64,000 nucleotides of DNA, taken from Bromus sterilis (Eukaryota; Streptophyta; Magnoliopsida; Poales; Poaceae). Both the position numbers and the translations under genes were made by a program. This document shows positions 24,843-33,705 of the stretch, one piece after another. Location of the stretch: positions 301,270,001 to 301,334,000 of the forward strand of contig OX465598.1 of NCBI GenBank assembly GCA_950022295.1, read 5' to 3'. Each line of letters begins with the position of its first letter. Position 1 is the stretch's first letter. Below the pieces are notes generated by a model, which did not search any database, had not been told where the DNA came from, and saw only the letters and a list, made by a program, of their open reading frames with translations.

Positions 24843-25062
24843 CTGAAATTTTTAACAATTCACAAAAACGAAGATTTAAGAAAAACTAGTTTGGGCATAA
24901 CAGTCCACTTACTTAACCAAGGCTCAAAATAGCAGCAAAACTTGAAAAATAAATTTCTACACAAACATTTAAGCTTAACTAAACAGCACCAAGAACCACT
25001 AAATACTCACTAATGAAGCCACCAACTAGAAAACTAATTGGAGGGGTGAGGGAGTCACATAC
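24843..25062 (-). promoter_or_regulatory. Possible 5'-leader intron before the TE8 ORF1-like gene
   Basis: On the minus strand a GTATGT donor-like site (25062-25057) is followed 220 bp later by a T-rich tract and a TTTCAG acceptor-like site at 24843. The ORF1 ATG starts two bases further. This is a prediction from splice-site appearance only. Confidence 0.35.
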
Positions 25063-25589
25063 CAGGGAGCACTTGTTCCAAAAATCATCTCAAACAAGTG
25101 GCTAAATGGAGAGATCAAAGGTACATGCTCAAGAGCTGCAAGAACGAAGAAACCAGAGGAAGAACTCGTGTTTTTTGGAAGAAGGAGAGAGAGTGAGAGG
25201 AGAGATGCCACCAGGGGGCATGGGACTCACCCAAGAGAGTGGGTGGCGCGGCCAGGAGCTGGGCCGCGCCACCTGGCCTTCTGGCCTGGTGGTGGCCCCC
25301 TGGTCAGCCAAAGGTGCCCCTGATGGCTTTTTACCTGAAAACTTTGAATATAATTTTTTTGGAATTTTCTGGGCAACTTCAATGTAGAGAATTTTTCAAA
25401 GTTCAAAAAGCTGCAAAAACTTTCGTGAACTTGAGGCAAAAGTTAGAACAGATGAAGCTTTAAACACAAAAACTTTGGTACAGCAAGGAGAATGAAAACT
25501 AAAGGAAATGAAAACACAACAAGCTCAACTTTTTACCTATATAAAACTTGCTAGTTAGCAAGGTTGATCAGGTCTTACCAACACACCGG
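25063..25589 (-). other. TE8 spacer between protease and ORF1-like gene
   Basis: No reverse transcriptase or other gene is seen. The part at 25200-25320 has a GC-rich palindromic block with the theme GGCGCGGCC...GGCCGCGCC, like the U3 region of the TE8 LTRs (about 21490-21520). It may be an LTR-derived piece. Confidence 0.5.
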
Positions 25590-26519
25590 TCATTGCACTC
25601 TCACTTTAATGGACATTGTCCCCACCATAATTGTTTTGTATTTGTGGTATACATGTAGTGGACAATCCCATTCTCCAATCTTCACGGTCTCGATATTCTC
25701 AATGGAGTTAAGGCCATGCCTTTTGTCGATTTTCTTCGGAAAATACACCGTGTGTTCTTTGTCATTTACGTTGAAGGTAACCTTCCCTTTATTGCAATCA
25801 ATAGCGGCACCTACGGTGTTAAGAAAAGGTCTACCAAGGATAATGGACATGCTCCCATCCTCGGGCATGTCAAGCACAACAAAATCAGTAAGTATTAAGC
25901 AATTGGCAACTTCAACAGGAACATCCTCACAAATACCGATCGGGACGGTCGTGGACTTGTCGGCCATCTGAAGAGAGATATCTGTAGGAATTAGTTTCTA
26001 TAAAGAAAGCCTTTTGTAGAGAGAGAAGGGCATAACACTCACTCCTGCACCAAGATCACATAAGGCAGTTCTAACATAATTATTCTTTATGGAGCAAGGA
26101 ATGGTGGGTATACCTGGATCACCGAGCTTCGCAGGAATCTTGCCACTGAAAGAGTAGTTCGCAAGCATAGTATATATTACTTCATTAGGGACTTTTCTTT
26201 TATTAGTAACAATATCTTTCATATATTTTGAGTAAGGAGGTAATTTAATATCATCAGTCAAAGGAATTTGAAGAAAAATAGGTTTCATCAACTCGTAAAA
26301 ACTTGTTGTAGTGCTCTTCTTCTTTGGATTTGACGGACTTGCTTGGGAAAGGCATGGGTTTCTGTACCCATGGTTCTCGTTCCTTCCCGTGTCTCCTTGC
26401 AAGGAAGTCTTCTCTAGTATACTTCTTGCGCTTATCGGGTGCTTCTTCTTCATGAACCTCGGGTGGATCATTCTTTTCAGTATATTTTTCAGGTTCAGCA
26501 CCGTCTTCAGTCTCAGCAT
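25590..26519 (-). pseudogene. TE8 aspartic protease region
   Basis: A frame on the minus strand carries a retropepsin-like domain. It has the linker L-P-P-Y-S-K-Y-M-K-D, then the active-site motif C-D-L-G-A-G-V-S-V-M-P near 26060, with the catalytic aspartate retained. After an in-frame TAG at 25998-26000 it continues with I-L-G-R-P-F-L and a beta-rich end (25967-25590). A frameshift near 26290 separates this frame from the acidic gag tail upstream. In full-length relatives reverse transcriptase would follow. Here the coding stops at 25590 and a spacer begins. The enzyme would normally cut the gag-pol precursor inside the particle, but this copy is interrupted and probably inactive. Confidence 0.7.
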
Positions 26520-27347
26520 CAGATGTAGATATGTTGTTTGGATCCACAGCTTGTTCTTCTTCTTCTATAGGATCATTGGAATTGTCAGCTTCCTTGGGTT
26601 TATTTTTCTTCTTCTTCTTCTTTGGGGAGCTAACAATTTCTTCTTCCTGCACTTGAGAATCTTGCTCGATCCTCTTTGGATTCCACTCTGGATAGAGAGG
26701 GTCCTAGGTGTGTGTGCCACCCCGGGTCTTTATACCGTAAGCTTGTAAATTGTCCTGTTTGGCATTATTAGCAAGCAAATCTTTTTGCACATTAGAAATT
26801 TTTTCAAGCTGAGTTTGAACCATATGAAAATGCTTCACAAGACATTTAACATCATTAACTGTTCTACCTAGAACATCAAGCAAACTTTTGATAGCAAGAG
26901 TATTATCATGCAACTGACCTTGCATCTTCTTATTGAAGTGATTCTGTTTCATAATAAAATTATCAAGCTCATCTAATCATTGTTAGGAGGTTTACCTTTA
27001 GGGATGTCACTTGCATTGAAATCTAAAAGAGAGTGTACTTCTACCATAGGTGGGTGAGTGGTAGGCTCACACAGCTTCTCAATTGGAGGTAGATTCTTCA
27101 TGTCATTAGCTTTAATACCTTTCTCTCTTATGGACTTCTTTTCTTCTTGCATATCTTCCGGGCTTAGGACTAGCATGCCCCTCTTCTTTGGTGGTGGAGG
27201 TGGTTCAGGCACGGACCAATCTTCATGGTTTTTGGCAATTTTTCCCATCAATTCTTCTGCATCGTCCGGTGTTCTTTGCCTGAAAACACAACCAGCACAA
27301 CTATCTAGGTAGGATTTAGACCCATCGGTTAGACCAGCATAAAATAT
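26254..27347 (-). pseudogene. TE8 gag, C-terminal portion
   Basis: The frame at 27347-26973 contains the gag block Y-A-G-L-T-D-G-S-K-S and a Pro-rich stretch. A coiled-coil-like segment (26952-26704) follows, then T-R-G-G-T-H-T, an in-frame TAG at about 26704-26706 and D-P-L-Y-P-E. A Lys-rich and very acidic tail runs to about 26290, where the frame shifts. The N-terminal half of gag is missing, because its upstream edge joins directly to the truncated 5' LTR at about 27348. Codons read beyond 27348 belong to the LTR. The protein would have formed the RNA-packaging particle, but this copy is a remnant. Confidence 0.7.
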
Positions 27348-27349
27348 AT

Positions 27350-28540
27350 AAAAGTGGTGATAGTGATAGTGGAACAGCAAAGGTAAAAAAACTAGTAACC
27401 AGCAGAAGGAAAACATTGTGGGCTAGGGAGATGGATGATTGGGAGTTGCTTGGATGAGAACGAACATGTAACAGATTCTAACTTGGGAAAGGCTCACAGA
27501 AAACAAAGGATCATCTAGGCAAATATCAAACATCAGGCATGTATCCCAAGGTAGTTGTACGTGATTGCAATAAGAAATTTGCACAACATCTTTTGTCCTA
27601 CCCTCCCGCTACAAACGGGGCCAAAAGGAACTTAGGGAGATTAAGGTACTCCTGTCAAAGAGCACCGGAACAAAGCATTAACAATTCATGGATACACGGA
27701 ATCCTCAAATTATAGTCCATCCCCTTTGGTGTCCCAAGTTGTCACCATTGGGATCGCCGGTTCCGGACTATAATAGGTGCATACAACTCATAGATTGGAT
27801 CAAGAACACCACAAACTCAAGAAACAAAAGGGTGATCAGATCTGAAATCATGGCACTCGGGCCCAAAGTGACAAGCATTAAGAGCAACAAGTTGTAACAG
27901 AGATGATAGACACCAAGTAGATGATAGGAAACATGCCCCCAACAATCTGATTGAACTATTACATGATCTAACTCATCCAATCCCTACCATCCCCTTTGCC
28001 TACAGCAGGGAATTACTCGCACATGAGAGGAGAAGTCATGGAGGGGTGATGGAGAGGCGATGATGATGACGATGGCGATGATTTCCCCCTCACCGGAGGC
28101 CAATTCAGCCTCCAGATTAGCTCTCCGAGGAAGAACAGAGGGTTGCGGCGGCTCCGCGACGTAGATTGGAAAAACGACTTCTGTTTCGGGGTTTCCTCGA
28201 CCGGGGAATAAATAGGGCCAAAGTAGGGCACCAGGGGGTGTGGGACCCACCCAGAAGGGCAGGTGGCGCGGCCAGGAGCTAGGTCGCGCCAGGCACCCTC
28301 CTGGCTGCCCTTGGGCCCCCTTTGGCCTGGTGGAAGCTTCCGGGACGCTGATTTTTTATATATTTTTTTGGGATTTTTCCAGCGTACCTAAATATCCAGA
28401 AACCTGCACAAAAGAAAACAGCACTGGTAGCTCTGGTGAAAACAGCGTTAGTCCGGGTTAGTTTCGTTCAAATCATGCAAGAATGAAGGCAAAACAATAG
28501 CAAAAGTGTTTGGAAATGTAGATACGTTTAGGACGTATCA
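27350..28540 (-). repeat. TE8 5' LTR, truncated (1191 bp)
   Basis: It starts at 28540 (minus strand) like the 3' LTR but lacks the last ~200 bp, corresponding to 20378-20577. The PBS and 5' half of gag are also missing. The break is a sharp join to gag sequence at about 27348-27350, consistent with a single internal deletion. Confidence 0.85.
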
Positions 28541-30091
28541 GTTGTTAACATGTAATCTCACTCAAGCATTGCATAGCATACAAACATGGCAAGAGGTGAA
28601 GAAAAAGTAAACTATTTATGCTAGTCAATTTAAGTGAGGCACAACCTAAACATGGCATATCACTAAATGCCCCACGACAATTTAAGTAATTGGTACTGTT
28701 CTTCCCTAAACCATATTTTAGGTTGGTTAACAGCATCAAACAATAGCATAAACACAAATTACATGAAATTCAAATCAAGATACATATAAAGAACACTCCA
28801 AACGGAGTTACGGTTGAAAAGATATAAGCAAAACAAGTTTGGAACACAATCTGCCAACATCACGAAGCACACTTTAGAGCAATGCATAAACAGGATAATG
28901 AATGCAAACATGCTCACAAATGATATGCAACTAAAGTATCCATGGCATGCATGGCATGGCAAAAGGAATCATGCAAATAGGCATCATAAACAACTAATTA
29001 TAGCTCATGCAAAATGCAATAAAACATTACTGGTCAAGGACTTAGTGAAAATCAGGAAAACAGGGCATAAACTATTATTTTCATGTTGTATAAACAGGGG
29101 TAAAGCTATATGCAAAAGTGCAGCAACATGACATAGAAATATATGGGCATGAACTAGACATGATGGTGATCAGGTACAAACAAGAATCAAGGTCATAGGT
29201 ATCACAGATCAAAAGATATTAAGCAAATAACATGGCATCGAAAAGTTACAGACTTAGTGAAAAACAGAGGTGGCTGTCAACAACAGCAGGATAGCAACTT
29301 TGGAGCTGAATATAACTATCACCAGGAATGTAAACATGACAATGCAATACATATAATGGAAGTAGACATGGCATAGATCAAAATGACATATTAAAATGCT
29401 CAATATGATGGATGGTTAAAAAGATACAAGGCAGCAAAGTAGAAACTTTATATAAACAACAGCACACTAACAGCAGGGTAGCTACTTTGGGTGATGAAAC
29501 AAACATCATGCAGTAGGCAAATATGACATGTGAATGCATAGAATTGAAGTATACATGATGCTTAACAGTATGCAACAATAATTAATAGCATAGGCCTCAT
29601 GGATGTGTCACAATCTTCAATCAAACTTGCAATAAAATAATAACAGCAACACTTAACAGGAAGTAACATCAGTTAACAGTCTAATGCCCACTTCAACAGA
29701 GATTATCAACATCAAGATGGCCTCAAATCAAAAAGCTCAAAAAAGATGAACTGATGTACACACCAAACTAAACAATTTTCCTTTTGGGCGCAACGTCATC
29801 TGACCTACGGTTTGATCGCAATCTACAGCGCAAAACAGCATTAGCAGTAGTAATTCTCAGGACTTAGCCAAAATAACAGAAAAGAAATAAAAATGAGAAA
29901 AGGAAAAAAAAGGTTAGACCTGCTGGGCCGAGGCCCACTGGCGGCTGGGCTGGCGACCGGCCTCGGGCCGAGGCGGCCAGGCTGGGCCGTGGCGGCGTGG
30001 CCGGCCCACTGGCGGCCAACTGCTCGCCCGATCGAGAGAGCAACTAATTGGGGGGCGCTTGTTCGCTTCGTTTCGAACGAACCGATACGGG
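28541..30091 (-). repeat. TE7 LTR, middle segment
   Basis: This is the continuation of the TE7 solo LTR to the right of TE8. It starts with the second GTTGT copy (28541-28545). It is AT-rich to about 29760, then has a GC-rich block at 29920-30060 containing GGCCC themes. Short frames here are not conserved and no gene is supported. Confidence 0.55.
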
Positions 30092-30377
30092 GCGCTCCGA
30101 GCGCGACACTTGTCACGCGCGGAGAGCTCCCGCGCACGCGGAAACCATTTTCCGGTTTTCCCTTTCCCGTTTTCCGGTTTTCCGGTTTCGCATACCGGTT
30201 TCGTATTTTTTGCACTTTAACCCTTATAGAATCCATAATTAATGGCGAACCGCGTGCGTTGCGCGTTTTTTAGCCTACGTTTAGTATTGTTTCTATTTAT
30301 TTTTCCCTTTTTAATTTTTTCCCATTATATTTCTGGGTAATGGACATTTCTGGGGTAATTACGGGTGGGGGCTTACA
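30092..30377. repeat. Left arm of a large inverted repeat
   Basis: The roughly 286-bp arm is the reverse complement, at perhaps 75-80% identity by eye, of 31820-32103. Shared marks are GACACTTGTC, the repeated CCGGTTTTCC theme, a T-rich middle, and ACGGGTGGGGGCTT at the inner edge. Confidence 0.7.
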
Positions 30378-30411
30378 ACACTATCAAACGTTAACTTTCA
30401 ACTCAGTCATA

Positions 30412-30900
30412 TGAGGCACGAAAACATAAATATTAGAGGCACGATAAACTACATATCGGAGGCATGAGAACATACTTATCAGAGGCACGAGCACTTACAT
30501 ATCGGAGGCACGAGAACTTACTTATCAGAGGCACGAGAAACTACATATCGGAGGCCCGAGAACATACTTATCGGAGGCACGAGAATTTACATATCGGAGT
30601 CACGAGAACTTACTTATCAGAGGCATGATAAACTACATATCGGAGGCACTAGAACATACTTATCGGACGCACGATATCTTACATATCGGAGGCACGAGAA
30701 CATACTTATCAGAGGCAGGAGAAACTACATATCGGAGGCACGAGAACTTACTTATCCGAGGCACGATATCTTACATATCGGAGGCACGAGAACTTACTTA
30801 TCAGAGGCAGGAGAAACTACATATCGGAGGCAGGAGAACTTACTTATCAGAGGCACGATAAACTACATATCGGAGGCACGGGAACATATTTATCGGAGGC
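30412..30900 (+). repeat. 23-bp tandem array (about 20 units)
   Basis: Units alternate between forms containing TATCGGAGGCACGAGAAC and TATCAGAGGCACGA, each about 23 bp. The array opens 33 bp inside the CACTA end. A continuous 78-codon frame at 30625-30861 is only a translation of the repeat. Confidence 0.8.
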
Positions 30901-30989
30901 TTTTATGTCACGGGCTCGACTTCGCGTCACGGACTTCGTGTCACGGGCACGATAAACTTTGCCTCACCATACTTATCGACGGCGTCCGC

Positions 30990-31345
30990 CTCGACTTCGC
31001 GTACACTAAGCTGGTGAGGCTCTGATGTCACGGGCTCGTCTCGGCGTCCGTTGTTGCTGCCGCAACGACGTCTGCCTCGACTTCGCGTACACTAAACTGG
31101 TGAGGCTCTAATGTCACGGGCTCGTCTCGGCATCCGTCGTCGCTGCCGCGACGACATCCGCCTCGACTTTGCGTGCACTAAGCTGGTGAGGCTCTGATGT
31201 CACGGTCTCGTCTCGGCGTCCGTCGTCGCAGCCGCGACGACGTCCGCCTCGACTTCGCGTACACTAAGCTAGTGAGGATCTGATGTCACGGTCTCGTCTC
31301 GGCGTCCGTCATCGCAGCGATGACGTCCGCCTCGACTTCGCATAC
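30990..31345 (+). repeat. 86-bp tandem array (four units)
   Basis: Four units start at about 30990, 31076, 31162 and 31248 with CTCGACTTCGCG. Each contains a GC-rich hairpin of the form CGTCGTCGC...GCGACGACG. A further partial unit lies at about 31443-31480. Confidence 0.8.
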
Positions 31346-31394
31346 GTACACTAAGCACCGTGGTTCACTTTTGTTTCCATTTCATTTTGAAAGG

Positions 31395-31404
31395 TATATA
31401 AAAG
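31395..31404 (+). promoter_or_regulatory. TATA box with downstream telo-box in the core
   Basis: TATATAAAAG is followed 25 bp later by a C-rich tract and ACCCTAAACCCTAAG (about 31426-31440). A TATA box plus AAACCCTAA (telo-box) is common in plant promoters. No open frame of useful length follows. Confidence 0.45.
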
Positions 31405-31819
31405 GGTGCCTATCCTCCCCCCCCACCCTAAACCCTAAGATAGCTGGTGAGGCTTTGATGTCACGGGCTCGTCTCTGCGTCGAACTGATCTAGGTTTGTG
31501 TCGAGCATCTTTCAACGAATTATGATCCAAACTAAATGAGAGAACGGACGGTTTTCATGGAAAAACGGAATGGCTCACCCACAATATCTTAATTAATTCT
31601 ATTTTTAAAACTAAAGTATTCTTAGAATGACCCTCTACTCCTGATTCGAACGTACTATACAAAGATGCCTACACTCAGTGTTCAAACGTGCATCCAAGCC
31701 ACTAATGCACGTGCCTTAGATGTATATCGAATGGAGCCTCCAAGATGCCTCCAAGTTCCTCCTATTTGTATGTAGTCGTGCCTATTTTTAGCGAGTTGAA
31801 AGTTAACGTTTGATAGTGT

Positions 31820-32103
31820 TGGAAGCCCCCACCCGTAGTTACCCCAGAAAACTCCATTGCCTAGAAATATAATGGGAAAAAATAAAAGGAAGAACCATAA
31901 AAAGGAGTAGAAACAATAATAAACAAGGCAGCAGCGTCGCAGGCAAAAAAACAACGATGCGAAACACACACAATACCAAATCCTTAAAAGTTCTTGGACC
32001 AAATTGCAAATTATCAAACAGGAAAATCGGAAACCGGAAAACTGGAAACCGGAAACCACGCGGGAATGACTCCGCGCACGACAAGTGTCAAACGCGGAGC
32101 GAC
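31820..32103. repeat. Right arm of the large inverted repeat
   Basis: Starts TGGAAGCCCCCACCCG next to the core and ends near GCGGAGCGACG. It is the reverse complement of 30092-30377. Similarity weakens beyond 32103. Confidence 0.7.
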
Positions 32104-33205
32104 GAGGAAAAGTCGTCTGCGCACGCACGTAGCACCACTTGGCGCGCGCGGACGAGTTAGAAGTGATCGTGGCGACGAGTAATCTTAAGCTAGTGATTTC
32201 GCCTGATCGAGATCGAGGCAGAGCTCGACGTCAACGGCGGCGGCAGCCGACCTCCACCAGCGAGGAGGCGTGGCCGGGGACGCGCGCAAGAGGCCTGGTG
32301 GCGGCGGAATGGGGCCGGCGGCGTGGTCCATGGGCGGCGGCGCGCGGGGTTCCAAGCTCGGGGAGGCCGAGGCCGTGGAGAGTTCGCCGGAGGCGTCCTG
32401 CGTGGAGGGATCGGGAGGAGGTGAGGGAAGAGGGAGAGGAGGAGAAGGGAAGGGCGGCGCCGGGCTGACCTGGGTGCGGGCGGCGCGCAGATCGCCGGAG
32501 TTGGGGGCGGCGGCGGCCGTGGAGCTCGAGTGGAGAGAGGTTGGAGAGAGGGGGAGGAAGGGGGTGACGTGGCGCAATCCTGGCCCTCCGATCTCAGATC
32601 CGAGGGCTGGGAACGCCCCCTGATCTAGGGTTTCGGGATTTTTATGGTATTGGGAAGATTTGGGGCAAAAACAGCGGGTGGCTACAATTTTTGGCTAGGG
32701 AAACCCTAGAAAGGGGTGGGTGTGGTGGTATTTATATAGCCCAGGTGGCTGGCAGTTTGCAAAAACATCTCCGGTTTTTCTCTCGCGCGCGCGGTGCTTA
32801 CGTTCCTGACCGCCGAGGGTCCGCAGGACCTCCGATCCGGGTAAAACTTCGAACTGCGCGATCAGCGCATCGAGCCGGCGGCGTTCACCTTGCGCTGGAA
32901 CCGTTTCGAGAACACTTTCCAGCGTGCTATAAAAATATCCCGTTTACCTATTAAACGGGGTTTTCATTCCGTTGGCTACGTCTGGTCTCGTGCGGTTTTC
33001 GCGACGGTGATTGGGTGAAACCCGGTGTCGCAAAGGTTGAGTGTCCGGGTGGCAAGGGTCGGTCTCCGTGCGGTACGAGATAAGAGACTGGGGAAATAAT
33101 CGCCGATCGATAAATCGGGGATGCAAACACCGCAAACAAATCAGACAGTCAAACAATTCACACCGAAAACAATTTTTAAATTTTTGTGAAATCTGGGCTG
33201 TTACA
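32104..33205 (-). repeat. TE7 LTR, 5' segment
   Basis: The minus strand starts TGTAACAGCC at 33205. It has a TATA-like GCTATATAAATA near 32740-32729 and a GC-rich block from 32620 to 32190. The Pro/Ser-rich frame in that block is a product of base composition. This layout is that of a Gypsy LTR promoter. Confidence 0.6.
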
Positions 33206-33210
33206 ATTGG
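33206..33210. repeat. Target-site duplication of TE7, right copy (ATTGG)
   Basis: ATTGG follows ...CTGTTACA and matches 18456-18460. Confidence 0.7.
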
Positions 33211-33705
33211 CTAGGCCACTGAGGCTGAAACTTGGCATAGGATAATGATATGATGAATGTAAGTTGTAGAAAAATTTTGAGGATCAAAGAGCAAATAGAA
33301 ATAACACTTCCTTCACAAAGTGCTATTCTGCCCTAAAAGACAAACGAATTTCTCTAGATGAAAAATTCACTTGGGACCTGAAATATTTTTGGATATTGTG
33401 GCAAGATATGATGTCAAGGGAATATGGGAATTGTTTGGGGATTTATGGATCAATAGAAATATATGTTGCTTCACAACCCTCAAAGGAAATGAACATTACT
33501 TTTAATGAAAAAGGAACATATGGGATAAAGGGAATGATGACTTGGGATACATGGGTTTGAAGCAAGATGGAATTGATAAAAAATATCTGGTTTGAAGGGA
33601 AAGGCATATCCATATAACCATCTTCATACGCCTAAGATCCAAAGAAAAAGACGGGAGTCAAATATCACGAAGGAAAAATTGAGGAGCGAAAATCAGGGTG
33701 TCACA
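33211..33705 (-). repeat. TE6 LTR, 5' segment
   Basis: On the minus strand it starts TGTGACACCC at 33705, a typical Triticeae Gypsy LTR start. It carries CACTTCCTTCACAAAG at about 33305, the same phrase found at about 18400 in the other TE6 piece. No coding potential. GCATC (33706-33710) is the expected target duplication. Confidence 0.6.

Larger units (their letters stand above)
20378..28540 (-). mobile_element. TE8: pol-less Athila-type Gypsy retrotransposon
   Basis: The element runs on the minus strand: truncated 5' LTR (28540-27350), gag and protease remnants, ATHILA ORF1-like gene, 3' non-coding region, polypurine tract and complete 3' LTR (21778-20378). Both ends carry GTTGT. The two LTRs are about 95% alike by eye. 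No reverse transcriptase, RNase H or integrase motif occurs between protease (25590) and the ORF1-like gene (24840). The element therefore depended on other elements for mobility, unless pol was lost after insertion. Confidence 0.85.
30379..31818. mobile_element. CACTA-ended core of the inverted-repeat structure (1440 bp)
   Basis: The core begins CACTATCAAACG and ends with the exact reverse complement. The terminal inverted repeat is 26 bp and perfect. Inside the left end, short repeats with AGGCACGA recur in many copies and a few occur at the right end, as subterminal repeats do in CACTA DNA transposons. No transposase is seen, so it would be non-autonomous. The flanking 3-mers are CAA (30376-30378) and TTG (31819-31821), which do not form a direct duplication. 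Simple insertion is therefore not proven. Confidence 0.5.
18461..33205 (-). mobile_element. TE7: solo LTR of a Gypsy element with two internal insertions
   Basis: On the minus strand it starts TGTAACAGCC at 33205 and ends GGTCCTTACA at 18461, and it is flanked by ATTGG. After setting aside TE8 (20378-28540 plus one duplication) and the inverted-repeat structure (about 30092-32103), about 4.5 kb of LTR-like sequence remains. It has an AT-rich 5' end, a TATA-like box near 32730, a GC-rich block at 32190-32620 and another at 29920-30090. No gag or pol is seen, so this is a solo LTR rather than a full element. Confidence 0.6.

Noticed and set aside
30625..30861. 78-codon open frame
   Set aside because: It only translates the 23-bp tandem array.
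30412..30900. CRISPR-like array
   Set aside because: The units are contiguous with no unique spacers, and the context is a plant genome.
32185..32577. Proline/serine-rich frame as a host gene
   Set aside because: It lies in the GC-rich promoter block of the TE7 LTR, has overlapping open frames on both strands and no recognisable domain.
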